Shown here: positions 38,821 through 48,600 of the stretch, piece after piece
Numbering within the stretch: the first letter of the stretch is position 1
Layout of the letters: every line of letters begins with the position of its first letter
Assembly (NCBI GenBank): GCA_009731375.1
Contig: BJOX01000058.1
Location: forward strand, 936,156 to 1,000,155
Length of the DNA: 64,000 nt
Origin: Paulinella micropora
Lineage: Eukaryota > Cercozoa > Imbricatea > Euglyphida
Reading direction: 5' to 3'
Made by a program: the position numbers and the translations under genes
The notes under the pieces: generated by a model
What the model was told of the DNA's origin: nothing
Database searches by the model: none
The model's input: only the letters and a program-made list of their open reading frames with translations

Positions 38821-40287
38821 TTATGAAATGGAAATTATATTTGCCTTAACCTGAACCTCCCGCTGAGTGATTGCTACACTTACATGCTGATGAGCATTAT
38901 TCTGTGTAGTGCTAATGAACTCCCATCGTCTCTCATTGGAAAGGTCAAGCCCACTAACTTCATTTTGGTCTTTGCTCCACAGCGGGCGGGTATTATCCCA
39001 AGTATCAACCCAGAACCAGTTGTATTGATACACATTTGAATTCATCAAAACAGAACCTTCAAGTTTAGGTTTCAAGCACATATAATCTTCAAAACTAGCG
39101 GGAAATATTTCAAATTCCTGAAGTCGTGCCCCGTCAAGTGTGGTGTGAAAACTGGTAGTCTTAGCGTTTGCTCTGTTATCAATATCATAAGCGGTATTCT
39201 TGTTTTCGGTGTTGTTAAAGAGTGTGTGATAAATTTTCTTCAACCTTTTACCATGCCCCCTATCAAAGCGGAGAATAATGTTTTGTGTAGTTGATTGAGC
39301 AATGGAATTTTTATAAACATAAGGATAATCAATATTAAAACTCATACCTTCAGCACTCGCCACCTTTTGTTGAATTGATTGAATGACATCGGGATTAGTC
39401 TCTACAGCAAGGAACAAGTTAAGACTAGAAACACTTACATTACCAGCGGCGGCAACAACCGCTCCGCCAGCAATTGATAGGGGGTCATTGTTGTAATAAT
39501 AGATTTTAGGGGTCTGTTGCCACACAATCCGCATATTCAAAATCTCTGGAAACATAATAGTCTTATCTAATGCAAAAATAGTATTGTAAAGCATACCCAG
39601 ATTTATCTTAACACTGATAGAAGGCTCAGCGGAAGTAATAGAACCGCCAGAGAAATATTTAGGCTCGTTGTAAGCGACATTGACGACAGAGAGTTGCCCA
39701 CTTCCATCCGCGATACAGACATCATTATGGCGACGGGCATTAACAACAGGTTCACCAAACATAGCCTTAACATTTGCGGCAATATCAGTACCAGCATCAG
39801 TCATTGTTGTTCTAAAAGTCTCCTTTACTATTTGTGAAGTTGAGATATTAATCTTACTATCTACATTACACTTTTGAAGCATACATCCGGCACCACTTCC
39901 ATTATCGTGGTTTTCAAGTGTCAGAAAGTCCTTCATAGAAGTTTCAGCCTTCCAAATAATCTTTGTAAAATTACCAACTTCATTTACATCGCACAGATAA
40001 ACACCGCTACGGGTTTGAAGTTGAATTTGTCTAATAGGAGCCAGACAATCCATATAGCATTTGTTATAGTTCGCTGCAATTGCTGGTGGGGCATAAGTAA
40101 AACTCAAGACAGAGCGGGCTAAGTTAAATGGCCTGCTGATAAGGTCAAAGTTGCTTTCTTGTCCTCCTGCGGTAGTAACAGTAATAGCTCCCGCACCTTC
40201 TCGCGGAGTTAGTTTATTCAAACGATACGAAGCACTGATGTAGTCGGTTCTGGAAAAGTCTAGTTCGCCTCCGTGTTGAGTTGGCAT
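38821..40287 (-). CDS. Major capsid protein (double jelly-roll, PLV type)
   Basis: 488 intact codons from ATG (MPTQHGGELDFSRTDYISAS). It is predicted to form the capsid shell. Beta-rich with conserved-looking RPFNLARSVLSFTYAPP near the N-terminus, MFPEILNMRIVWQQTPKIYY in the middle and DTWDNTRPLW near the end. Length and gene context (next to the penton-like gene and protease) match PLV capsid proteins. I assign it from context and overall character. A structure-based search for two jelly-roll folds would settle it. It is one of the few unbroken genes of the virus. Confidence 0.75.
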   Translation of the reverse strand: MPTQHGGELDFSRTDYISASYRLNKLTPREGAGAITVTTAGGQESNFDLISRPFNLARSVLSFTYAPPAIAANYNKCYMDCLAPIRQIQLQTRSGVYLCDVNEVGNFTKIIWKAETSMKDFLTLENHDNGSGAGCMLQKCNVDSKINISTSQIVKETFRTTMTDAGTDIAANVKAMFGEPVVNARRHNDVCIADGSGQLSVVNVAYNEPKYFSGGSITSAEPSISVKINLGMLYNTIFALDKTIMFPEILNMRIVWQQTPKIYYYNNDPLSIAGGAVVAAAGNVSVSSLNLFLAVETNPDVIQSIQQKVASAEGMSFNIDYPYVYKNSIAQSTTQNIILRFDRGHGKRLKKIYHTLFNNTENKNTAYDIDNRANAKTTSFHTTLDGARLQEFEIFPASFEDYMCLKPKLEGSVLMNSNVYQYNWFWVDTWDNTRPLWSKDQNEVSGLDLSNERRWEFISTTQNNAHQHVSVAITQREVQVKANIISIS

Positions 40288-40371
40288 TTTGTTTTTAGGT
40301 TTTTGGCAGTTGTGAAATTAATTAATTCACCAGAATATATTTATAGAAAAAAATAAATAATTCTAAAATAA

Positions 40372-41184
40372 TTATCTGGACTTTAACAAATTGAAAAATG
40401 ATGTAAATAAATTAAAATAATTAGTCTCTCTGTAAATTAATAATGTCATTACAATACCTAACCCATTAAGATTAATCGCTTGGTCGTTTTCGTCTGTAAG
40501 ATAAAACCGATACACATTATTTGAACTGACGGATAATTTCTTACCATACTCAGACCCACTTCCGTCGTATATAACGGCTCCAAATGGAATTTCGTTGGCT
40601 GTGTATATTTCTTGTAGCACATGATCATCTCCTTCACCAACTAAGTCCGATTGAAGATACAGAGTTTTTTCGCCAGTTAAAATAATCACATTTGGCGATT
40701 TAATAAAATCATGAGTAAAGAAATATGTTGAATTTCTATCAAAACCCATAACCTCGTGAATACGGGTATCACCATCAAATATAAACCGCGGTTGAATACC
40801 TCCGTTATTTGAAACACTGAATGTTAATTTACCATCCTCTGGGTCTATGTTGGTATTATTACTGGATACAACATAAGTATAATGATTTGGGCTGTCTGCG
40901 TTTAGCACCTCCGACAACTTATTTTTTAGATTGTTCATTGTGTAGTTTCCCTCAGGTATCGTAATTAAAGCCTCATACCCGTCTTCGCTGAGTGTAAAAG
41001 TATTATATGGTGAAGCCACAGAGTAGTACGACTTTGGAACATAGATATGAAGAATTTTACAATGTGTGGGATTGTCTAGTGATTTTAAGTTTAATTCGTG
41101 TGTAAAGTCGCTGTCTGTGCCAGTTATCCTATTTTTACTATTTATGTAATAGATACCACTCGCACGGCCTCCCTTGTACTCCAT
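40372..41184 (-). CDS. Minor capsid protein (penton-like, single jelly-roll)
   Basis: 270 codons from ATG (MEYKGGRASGIYYINSKNR). The pattern YINSKNR...FTHEL, YYSV, TLSEDG and IPEGNYTMNNLKNKL is characteristic of the penton-like minor capsid proteins of polinton-like viruses and virophages. It would occupy the five-fold vertices. It lies directly upstream of the major capsid gene on the same strand with an 84-base gap. Intact. Its leader contains CTCAAAAA, also found before the 38729 gene. Confidence 0.7.
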   Translation of the reverse strand: MEYKGGRASGIYYINSKNRITGTDSDFTHELNLKSLDNPTHCKILHIYVPKSYYSVASPYNTFTLSEDGYEALITIPEGNYTMNNLKNKLSEVLNADSPNHYTYVVSSNNTNIDPEDGKLTFSVSNNGGIQPRFIFDGDTRIHEVMGFDRNSTYFFTHDFIKSPNVIILTGEKTLYLQSDLVGEGDDHVLQEIYTANEIPFGAVIYDGSGSEYGKKLSVSSNNVYRFYLTDENDQAINLNGLGIVMTLLIYRETNYFNLFTSFFNLLKSR

Positions 41185-41242
41185 CGTAGGTGCTTTTTAT
41201 AAAAACCACCTACAACCTCAAAAATCTATATATTAGAAAATA

Positions 41243-41974
41243 TCAAATGTATGTATCAAAATTACCATACCCATTCTGTGCTTTTAATTTCTCCGCTTCT
41301 TCTTCTTTTAAGTCTGTATAGCCACTAGCAAACTTAAATCGGTTGCCTTTCGCCCGCTCCATTAAAAACCTCATACTATGCCATCCGCATGTGTCTCTTG
41401 TATCAGATTGTTGTTTTACTTGATTAGCCTTCATTAATAGATATGTGCTTGGGTGGCTTTTGTCTATTAGTTGCTTCATTTGTTGTTGAAAGTCTTCCGT
41501 CGGTACATAAAGTGCTAATGGGTCATACACTTCAACACTCCTGTCTTTATCTAGACTTACAAAAACACTAATCCAATGAGACCCCGCTTGCTTGTGATTG
41601 TCCAAATTCATAATAAATCCGTATCGGTTTCTGCTTCCGGGCTTCAACTTGTAGATTTCATCACTGGCTATTGCTCCGATATACCATCCATATTTTTTCA
41701 TTATGTCGTCTATTTCATTAGTCATTAAACCGCGACCCTCACCCTGTTGTTCCTCTGGTTGTTGTGGCTCCCCTGGCTGTGGCTCCTCTGGCCGTGGCTC
41801 CTCTGGCTCTGGTTGCTGTTGCTCTGGTGTTTCCGCGATGCTCGGGGGTATGGTTGTCTCCTCTGTCTGTGGTTGCTGGGGCTCAGGCTGTGGTGGTTGC
41901 TGTGGCTGTGGCTCTTGTTGCTGTTCATTTCTATATTTATTTATAAGGGCATGAAGATAATCTTTTTTTCTCAT
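41243..41974 (-). CDS. Adenain-like cysteine protease
   Basis: 243 codons from ATG. Residues ~18-80 are a Pro/Gln/Glu-rich linker. The catalytic domain follows, with His133 in GSHWIS, Asp151 in VEVYDP and Cys196 in DTCGWHSM, the His-Asp-Cys order of the adenovirus protease/Ulp1 (C5/C48) clan. It would mature capsid precursors during assembly. The low-complexity N-terminal extension is unusual for this family. Intact, and followed by the penton-like gene, as is usual for the morphogenesis module. Confidence 0.85.
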   Translation of the reverse strand: MRKKDYLHALINKYRNEQQQEPQPQQPPQPEPQQPQTEETTIPPSIAETPEQQQPEPEEPRPEEPQPGEPQQPEEQQGEGRGLMTNEIDDIMKKYGWYIGAIASDEIYKLKPGSRNRYGFIMNLDNHKQAGSHWISVFVSLDKDRSVEVYDPLALYVPTEDFQQQMKQLIDKSHPSTYLLMKANQVKQQSDTRDTCGWHSMRFLMERAKGNRFKFASGYTDLKEEEAEKLKAQNGYGNFDTYI

Positions 41975-41986
41975 TGAATGAACCCA

Positions 41987-42576
41987 TTATTTTCGTGATA
42001 AATACTTTTTAATGTTTTCCACTGAAAACACTTTATTTATCAAATCTTCTAATCCAGTTCCCGTTTGTAATCCCAAATATTCTGCGTGTTTCTTTTTTAC
42101 TTCGTCATTCTTTTGTCCTACATCTATTTTATGTTCTACAATTTTGTCTATTATCCGTGATGCCCTTTGGTTCCAAACCTTTAACATCGTGGCCTTCATT
42201 TTTAAGTTTATCCCTTGATGCTTCACCAAGAATTTTAATAGTAAGTTTTTTCTCAATATTACTATTCGACAATCCATTCTTTAACATTGCTTTGTATTTA
42301 GCCTCCTCTAGTTGGTTTCCTGTATTTTTATTTAATGCTTCATGTGCTCCTAGCAATTTTTTTCATATCATCTATTGTTATTTGTTGCTTTTGAAAGTCG
42401 TTTATTCTTTCAGCTATACTTTGTATTTTACTAGGATCCCAATTATCTATATCTGCTTGAGTAAAAACTCCAGAATTTGTGATTAATTTTTTATTGTCTT
42501 CAAATTCTTTATTTGGCTTAACTTTTACCTCTGGCAGTGCCTGTTGTTCTTGTGGCTGTCCCTGCTGCGGTGGCAT
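41987..42576 (-). pseudogene. Unknown PLV protein, broken by two frameshifts
   Basis: Three short overlapping frames (42576-42340, 42356-42129, 42277-41987) follow one another and read as one charged, helical protein of about 190 residues that starts MPPQQGQPQEQQALPEV. No domain was recognised. It sits between the protease and the basic coiled-coil gene, so it is probably a virion or assembly protein. Confidence 0.55.
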
Positions 42577-42582
42577 AATATA

Positions 42583-43155
42583 TTAATATTGTGGTGGCGG
42601 CGGTACTAATGCTTGTATCCTATTTTTTCTGTCTTCTTCATATTTTACATCTTCTATGAGTTTTTGCTCCCTTCTTAGTTCTCTGGCTTTTTGTTCTTGT
42701 CGTTCATTTATCTCCGCTAGTTCTTTTTTGTGTTCCCTGTCCTTTATTTCTTTTTGTTCCTCGGCATCTGCTATGTCTTTTCTTTCTAGCCTTTTCTTTT
42801 CTTCTTCTATCTCATCCCTTTTCTTCTTTTCCTTTTCTTCCTCGTCATGTATTAACTCATATTTCTTTTGTAAGTTGCTTTGTATCTGGTTTCTGTTCTC
42901 GTGTTCAAGACGATTGAAATCAGATTTGATTATTTTTTCCCTTGGTTTACGGCCCTGCCTTTGTGGCCTCGGCTTACCAACATATTTCATAAAAAGTTTA
43001 ACGATTTGTAATGTGCTTAAATCATTTGTTTTCTTACCAAAATTAAGATAATATTTTTTACCCTTCTGGATAATATAAGGTCTCCCGCTCTTATTCCTAT
43101 AAACCCTAGGTGGACGGATTTTTGCCTTTTTCTTATTAGTCTTTTTAGCGACCAT
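42583..43155 (-). CDS. Basic coiled-coil protein, putative virion component
   Basis: I choose the ATG at 43155 (MVAKKTNKKKAKIRPPRVYR), since the upstream extension is AT-rich and not conserved-looking. Residues 1-80 are very basic, with YRNKSGRPYIIQKGKKYYLN. Residues ~100-180 are a Glu/Lys/Arg coiled coil. It ends in LVPPPPQY. The function is unknown. DNA condensation or scaffolding inside the particle would fit the composition and the neighbouring genes. Confidence 0.6.
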   Translation of the reverse strand: MVAKKTNKKKAKIRPPRVYRNKSGRPYIIQKGKKYYLNFGKKTNDLSTLQIVKLFMKYVGKPRPQRQGRKPREKIIKSDFNRLEHENRNQIQSNLQKKYELIHDEEEKEKKKRDEIEEEKKRLERKDIADAEEQKEIKDREHKKELAEINERQEQKARELRREQKLIEDVKYEEDRKNRIQALVPPPPQY

Positions 43156-43206
43156 TGTATATAATTTTAAAAAAAATATTTTCCATTCGTTTGTATGAAA
43201 AATCAT

Positions 43207-43518
43207 TTAATGAAACTTTACAGCACCTCCTCGTTGCTTACCATATCCGAGTTTTGATGCTGTAGCACTAACACTACCTGCGTAAGGCACCCCAATGCTG
43301 CTCAATGCCCCAGCAGTTCTAGAGATTACCTTATTATCGCGAAGGAATTTATTAACAGCCAAGGCCGTTTTTCCGACCTTAGCCCAGTTAATCTTTCCTC
43401 CCTTTTGTCCGCATCCCTTCTTCTTAGTTTTCTTTTTTCCTCCCTTTTGTGGCATTGATGGATTGTATCCAATGTTATATCCTGATGGTTGTGAAATTAT
43501 CACTGGCGATACTGGCAT
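43207..43518 (-). CDS. Small basic Gly-rich peptide, pX/pVI-like candidate
   Basis: 103 codons from ATG. It has MPQKGGKKKTKKKGCGQKGG in the middle, then a segment AKVGKTALAVNKFLRDNKVI, a small hydrophobic stretch with VPYAGSVSATASKLGYG, and QRGGAVKFH at the end. The GG sites resemble adenain-type cleavage sites. Small basic proteins of this type act as core or membrane-active virion proteins in adenoviruses and related elements. The assignment is by analogy only. Confidence 0.5.
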   Translation of the reverse strand: MPVSPVIISQPSGYNIGYNPSMPQKGGKKKTKKKGCGQKGGKINWAKVGKTALAVNKFLRDNKVISRTAGALSSIGVPYAGSVSATASKLGYGKQRGGAVKFH

Positions 43519-43711
43519 ATAATATACATTAAAAAAAAATTATACAAAAATATTATTTTGATATTTTATTCACCCGCTACGCGGTTTCATAAAACATCGT
43601 TTTTGCTTTTATGGTTTCGATGTTTGACAATAAACGAGAGTGCGAATAGCACGAAGTGAAATTGTCAAATATCATTTTAATCTGTAAGCAAAATTTTTGC
43701 GGAGTTCATCA
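43519..43711. other. PLV intergenic spacer with short hairpin
   Basis: AT-rich spacer containing the palindrome CCGCTACGCGG near 43576. A similar TAC-loop palindrome, TTGCTACGCAA, overlaps the stop of the 44544 gene. They could mark 3' ends of transcripts. No start signals were recognised. Confidence 0.3.
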
Positions 43712-44491
43712 TCAAACACTTGAAACATAAAGAAAATTAAATCGTTCCTTTGTAGCCTCGTGATATTTTTGGAGAAAATAATCAAAATCAAAAGATAAGT
43801 CTAAGTGTTTATACACGAGTTCCATCTTATCCTGAGATTGGCCCGGAAAGATTAATAAATATTCTAATTGCTTGATTTCTTCTGGTCTAAGGTCGTTTAA
43901 ATACTGGCTTGACATAATAACCTTACTTTTATAGTGTCTGTTCTTTTTTAACAAATCACTTACGGATTTGTCTCTTAATCCGCTCCCTAAATCGTCCAAA
44001 ACAAAAACAACCTCTGGAGAAATATACTTACTTGGTCTCTCTTTCTTCTCACCTCCTTCTTCCTTTTTCTTTTCCTTTCCAAAGTATAAAAATTGTGGTT
44101 TCTCTATTTCTTCTTTGTCTTGTTTTATTTCTCCTTCGTGTTGCTCGTCCTGTCTGTTCAGTTTGTCTAACTCATAATTAATGACATTAACACCATCTGA
44201 TTTAAGAAAAGTATATATTGCCATCGGGTTTCCCCTGTTCTTAAAGTGCTTAACCATTGTTTTATAAATGTAGTCCTTGTGAATTGTTCAAGCAATAATG
44301 ACAATAAGGGTTTTTCTGTCTGTAGTCCGTTTCAGTATTTCGAAGAGTGCTGTTGTTTTCCCGCTCTTCTTACGGGCGAGTAGAAATATGTTGGCATACG
44401 GCTCATTAAATAATTTATAACCTTTTGCTTTTTTGTTTCCATCCCCCTCTTGTTTTACTGGCTCCACCTTGACATTATTGATTTTTTGCAT
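43712..44491 (-). pseudogene. A32/FtsK-HerA packaging ATPase with in-frame TGA
   Basis: It would pump the genome into the capsid. The first frame (ATG at 44491) has the P-loop ARKKSGKTTALF. The second has Walker B VVFVLDDLG and the sensor-like VIMSSQYLNDLRPEEIKQ. The two halves are in the same frame, interrupted only by one TGA at 44285-44287 after TLIVIIA. The continuation TIHKDYIYK is family-like. Total about 259 codons, near the usual 230-280. The N-terminus before the P-loop is Lys-rich. The TGA is most simply a nonsense mutation. Recoding cannot be excluded from one site. Confidence 0.8.
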
Positions 44492-44543
44492 CCTATATTC
44501 TAAGCGAGGAATAGTTGTGAATTTCTAAATTCATACATTGTTG

Positions 44544-44906
44544 CTACGCAACGAATTCCAAACACACAACAATTCTTCCCGCTAAATTTCCTGTGTCAAT
44601 ATTTCCACTGTCAGTTTCAAGGACTTTAAATGTATATTGTCCGTCAGTCCATCCGACAACACCCAAATTATAACCGAGATTTGAAATGTTTGCTGTGGTG
44701 CTGTTCGCAAATGTTCCAATAATTCCAATTCTGTCCATATAAAGAATTCTGGTTTTGGTTTCGGTCTGGTCGTTCATATAGTGGATAAATTTTACATTCA
44801 TTTTGGTGGGTGTGAATGACGTTTGGATATTTTTATTAAATGTTTTGCTTCCTCCAGCAAAATCATTGCTCAGAAAAATAATCTTTTGGTATTTGTGCTC
44901 CGTCAT
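44544..44906 (-). CDS. Unknown PLV protein, 120 residues
   Basis: ATG start (MTEHKYQKIIFLSNDFAGG), intact and beta-rich, with GIIGTFANSTTANISNLGYN and a C-terminal VCLEFVA. No family was recognised. It lies between the ATPase and a divergent secreted-type gene. A small virion protein is plausible. Confidence 0.5.
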   Translation of the reverse strand: MTEHKYQKIIFLSNDFAGGSKTFNKNIQTSFTPTKMNVKFIHYMNDQTETKTRILYMDRIGIIGTFANSTTANISNLGYNLGVVGWTDGQYTFKVLETDSGNIDTGNLAGRIVVCLEFVA

Positions 44907-44969
44907 TCTGACTACGCTTGCTTCGCCACTTCGTGCTTTGTGGTTAAAATATATAAATATAGATATAAG

Positions 44970-45215
44970 ATGATAAAATTTTTATTAATATTTGTTTGGT
45001 CTGTGTTAGGTCGGACTGCCTGCGACTTTTACTCGCGGGTAAGCGAAAAAAAGAATGAGAGTTGTGCTTATTGTATAAAGCAAGGAATAGAAACTAAATT
45101 TAAATGTGTGTATAAGCCTATGAGTGATTGGTGTGTTAGTTTTGATGAAGCCATTCCTTTAATTTGCTCAAATGATGCTATGNNNNNNNNNNCCTTTAAC
45201 CTGTGCCAGCGATAG
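44970..45215 (+). CDS. Small secreted cysteine-rich protein (gap inside)
   Basis: I choose the ATG at 44970, giving a signal peptide MIKFLLIFVWSVLGRTA. An upstream in-frame start lacks an ATG. The mature part has C-x(n)-C-x2-C-x(n)-C-x(n)-WC-x(n)-C spacing, reminiscent of a plexin/PSI repeat. Ten Ns at 45183-45192 leave the frame uncertain before LCQR-stop. It is the only secreted-type gene of the virus and is on the opposite strand to its neighbours. A receptor-like or host-interaction role is speculative. Confidence 0.5.
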   Translation: MIKFLLIFVWSVLGRTACDFYSRVSEKKNESCAYCIKQGIETKFKCVYKPMSDWCVSFDEAIPLICSNDAMXXXXFNLCQR

Positions 45216-45246
45216 TTCTTGGTATAAAATACATTTATATGAGTGT

Positions 45247-45552
45247 TCATTTCTTTGAACTAGAAGGTGATGGAAGGCAAATGCCAATAAGCCATGTTAG
45301 GATTCCGACATAAGTGTTAGCAACCTCGCATGGCAAGTTCTTTTCAGATAGCCTCACGATACAAAGGGTTATAATGGCAATAATGATACCCATTTGAAAT
45401 AAGTATTTAATAAGTCGGCTGTCTGTCGGTCTGTTTTTTATACAACAACAATTCCAGTTATCTTCCAATTCGTGCTCTACTTTTTTTTCCTCAGTCTTTA
45501 GTTCTACTTCAAGAACACGAGACTTTAATTCGGGAGTTAGTTCGCCATCCAT
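45247..45552 (-). CDS. Two-helix membrane protein
   Basis: 101 codons from ATG. Acidic N-terminal half, a NCCCIK cysteine cluster, then two hydrophobic segments (YLFQMGIIIAIITLCIV and YVGILTWLIGICL). Probably inserts in a membrane. Small membrane proteins of this kind are common in PLVs but their role is not known to me. Confidence 0.55.
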   Translation of the reverse strand: MDGELTPELKSRVLEVELKTEEKKVEHELEDNWNCCCIKNRPTDSRLIKYLFQMGIIIAIITLCIVRLSEKNLPCEVANTYVGILTWLIGICLPSPSSSKK

Positions 45553-45611
45553 ATATAGTTAGTTCGCCATCCATATCCATAATAGGCGGGGGTCTGTGAA
45601 GTCTAGTTGTA

Positions 45612-48600
45612 TTATTTGACATTTGAAAAAACGACTGCTCGTATTTCTGCTAATTGGTTTGCTTGGTCTTGTAGTATATTAAGTAAAAGTTTATTTTCTT
45701 TTTCTAAATTAACTACCTTTTCCGATAACTCCTGTGTGGCCTTAATTAATGGTGCGATAAATTCGCTGTAAGCAATGCTATACGTAAATTCGCCAGTCTC
45801 AATCATTTTCGTATTATACATATCTAACTTCTCTCCTTTCATTTCGCATTCTGCTTTTTGTATCGGACATTCACACATAACCGCATCTTTTAAAAGTCCT
45901 GCAAAATCATTAATTTCCATTTCTTCCAAGACTTCCTCTAATTCCTGTGCTATTAAACCTGCTCTCTTTTTTTTGTTGTCATCAATCATGCGATAGCAGA
46001 CTGGATTTAATTTGTTGATACAATCTAAACCTAAACATTCTTTTATGTCTTCTTTTTTTCTTCTGTCTGACGGAGCAGTCACGGAACCTTTAACCCATAA
46101 ATTTCCTGTATTCCCATTCAACGACATTAAAAGAATTTCACCGCTATTCTCCCACACAGCACCTTCATTTGTAGAATTNNNNNNNNNNCGTAAAATTATT
46201 TACTCTAAATCTCATGACAAAACCGGTAATACCATTTCCAGCTACCGCTGTTCCATTTGATCAACTTCTGTTATTTCCCGGCTGACCCATATAAATCCCC
46301 CAGTTCGTGTCATTGTTCGCATACAAAAATATTCCGTTATTTGGTCCTCCGTTTGCTCCGCCTTGAATCGTTATTTTTGACCCTTGGTTCGCTGTAAATG
46401 ACGACGCACATGTAACCGCTCCATTTGCTGTTATTGCTCCACTAGCGGTTAATGTTGTTGTTGATGTACCCGCATTTGCCGTTATTGCTCCGCTTGCAGA
46501 TATTGCCTTCGTTGTTCACAAGCCCGATGTGCTATCAATTGTCATTGCGGTGTTAAATGTTATATTACTTCCTACCGCTACCCCTGACGCATATTGAAAA
46601 ACAAGATTAGTGCCTTTGGCTATCATAAAATTTGAGGTGGCAGAACTTGAATTATCATTAGTTGCGCCATCCCAATAACAATCAAATTTAAATGATATGT
46701 CGCCATGACTATTGTTAATTAACTGGAAGCAGGGATAATTTGGATCGGCCGTTGTAAATGCTTGTATGTGTGGTCCTGCTACACCAGATGTCCCGTATAA
46801 TTCTAATCCACCTCTGTATGCCGATAATCCTCTCGTTGTTCTTCCCAATATTAATGGTTTATCTTGTGCTATTGTTATTTTGTCATTTGTTGCCAATTTT
46901 GTTGTTGATATACCCGCACTTGCTATTAATAAGCCTGCAGTGCTTACATTCATCGCCTCAGACCATGTTATATTGCTTCCTGCTGTTATTCCTGATTTAT
47001 AGTTAAAAGCAAGTTTGTTTGAGTTTTTGTATATTTGAAAATTTGAACCAGCATTACTTGATTTCCAGTTTGCGCCGTCATAATAAGCATCAAAACTTAA
47101 GCCTATATTGTCATGCGTCCAGTTCAATAATTGAAATGTTGGATAAGCATCAGCCGTTGTTATTGCTTGTAAGTGTGCTCCTCCGATATTTGAAGCCGTT
47201 CCATATAATTCTAAACCACCTGTCGCCCCATTCACTGATTTTGATGTGTTCCTATAATTATTGGCATACTTATATTTGATGTTAGTGATGTTGTTATTTT
47301 GTCACTTGTTGCCAATGTTGTTGTAGTCATGCCAGCAGTTGAAGTAATTGTTGTTCCTGTTATTGTTCCGCCATTTGTTATGTTGTTTGAGTTCATATCT
47401 AAGGCTCCATAAAACCGCATACCGCCAGCATTGTTAAAACGGACAATGTCAGACGAAGCACTTTTATTATCCAAAAGTTTTGAAATATAAAGTCCCGCCC
47501 CTTTTACATCAGATGCTACATTCGTGAATACATAACCTCTTTGGTTCGCGGTTCCACTTGTAGCAGCATTTAGAGTAAATAAGAAATACTGATAATCTCC
47601 TGATGTCTGTGAAAAGAATATATCTCCTCCATTTTGGTTTAATATCCTCGCCCCATTATATGTGATATTTCCGCCATTAGTGATAGTTTGATTATTAAAA
47701 TCGGCATTGTTCGTTAAAGTTAGATATTTTATCACAGTGCTTGTCCCGTTGAATGTTTTAACTCCTGTTATGGTTTGGTCTCCTGTTAGTTTCACAGAAT
47801 TGTCATCCAGATATTGCCTATTTACCGCTTCATTCGCATTTTGTGGTGCTCCTAGATTAACAATCCGACTACTATTACAATCTAAGCCAGTAGCATTAAA
47901 CCACGAAACAATCGTCCCGTCAATAATAAAACTTATTTTTTTCGCAGAAATTTCAAAGTTGTAATATGTTGCAGTTTTCATATCCAAACTAGCAATCGAC
48001 CCAATATTACTGGTAGAATTGAAAACAATGAATGTGCCTTTTGTTGTTGAATTGATTGAATTTCCCGTTATTTTAACACCACTGCTATATGTCTTAATTC
48101 CTGCTATGGTTTGGTTTCCTGTTAGTTTCACATTTTGCCCGTCTAATGTATCCACATAACTTTTGTTTGCTCCGTCCGTTGTTGCTGATGGTGTGGCTAA
48201 GTTTCTTATTTTGTTCTTGTTCAAACTTAATGTTGTTCCAGTTGCGGTTATAATTAAAGTATTACCCGAATATAACTCAACATACGAACCAGTTATTTGT
48301 ATCGGATACCAAGTCGCTGTTGCTGTTTTTTGTGCTGCAATCATTCCTATTTTTGTAGCAAAGGCTATGCCGATACCATCAAAAGAAGCAGGATTTGACG
48401 AACCACTTACTTCTAAAGTTGATGTAAATTTTTTTTTCCCTGCTATGGTTTGGTCTCCTGTTAGTTTAACCACCGAAGTATCAAGAACAGAAACATCCAC
48501 ACTATCAACCAAATTCACATTTGTTATGCTTTGGCTTTTCATATCAATACCCGCACTAGAATTTATTATACTGCTGAATGTTTTAATTCCTCCTATGGTT

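Noticed and set aside
41703-41977. + strand frames over the protease N-terminus
   Set aside because: Antisense shadows of the Pro/Gln/Glu-rich linker of the protease.
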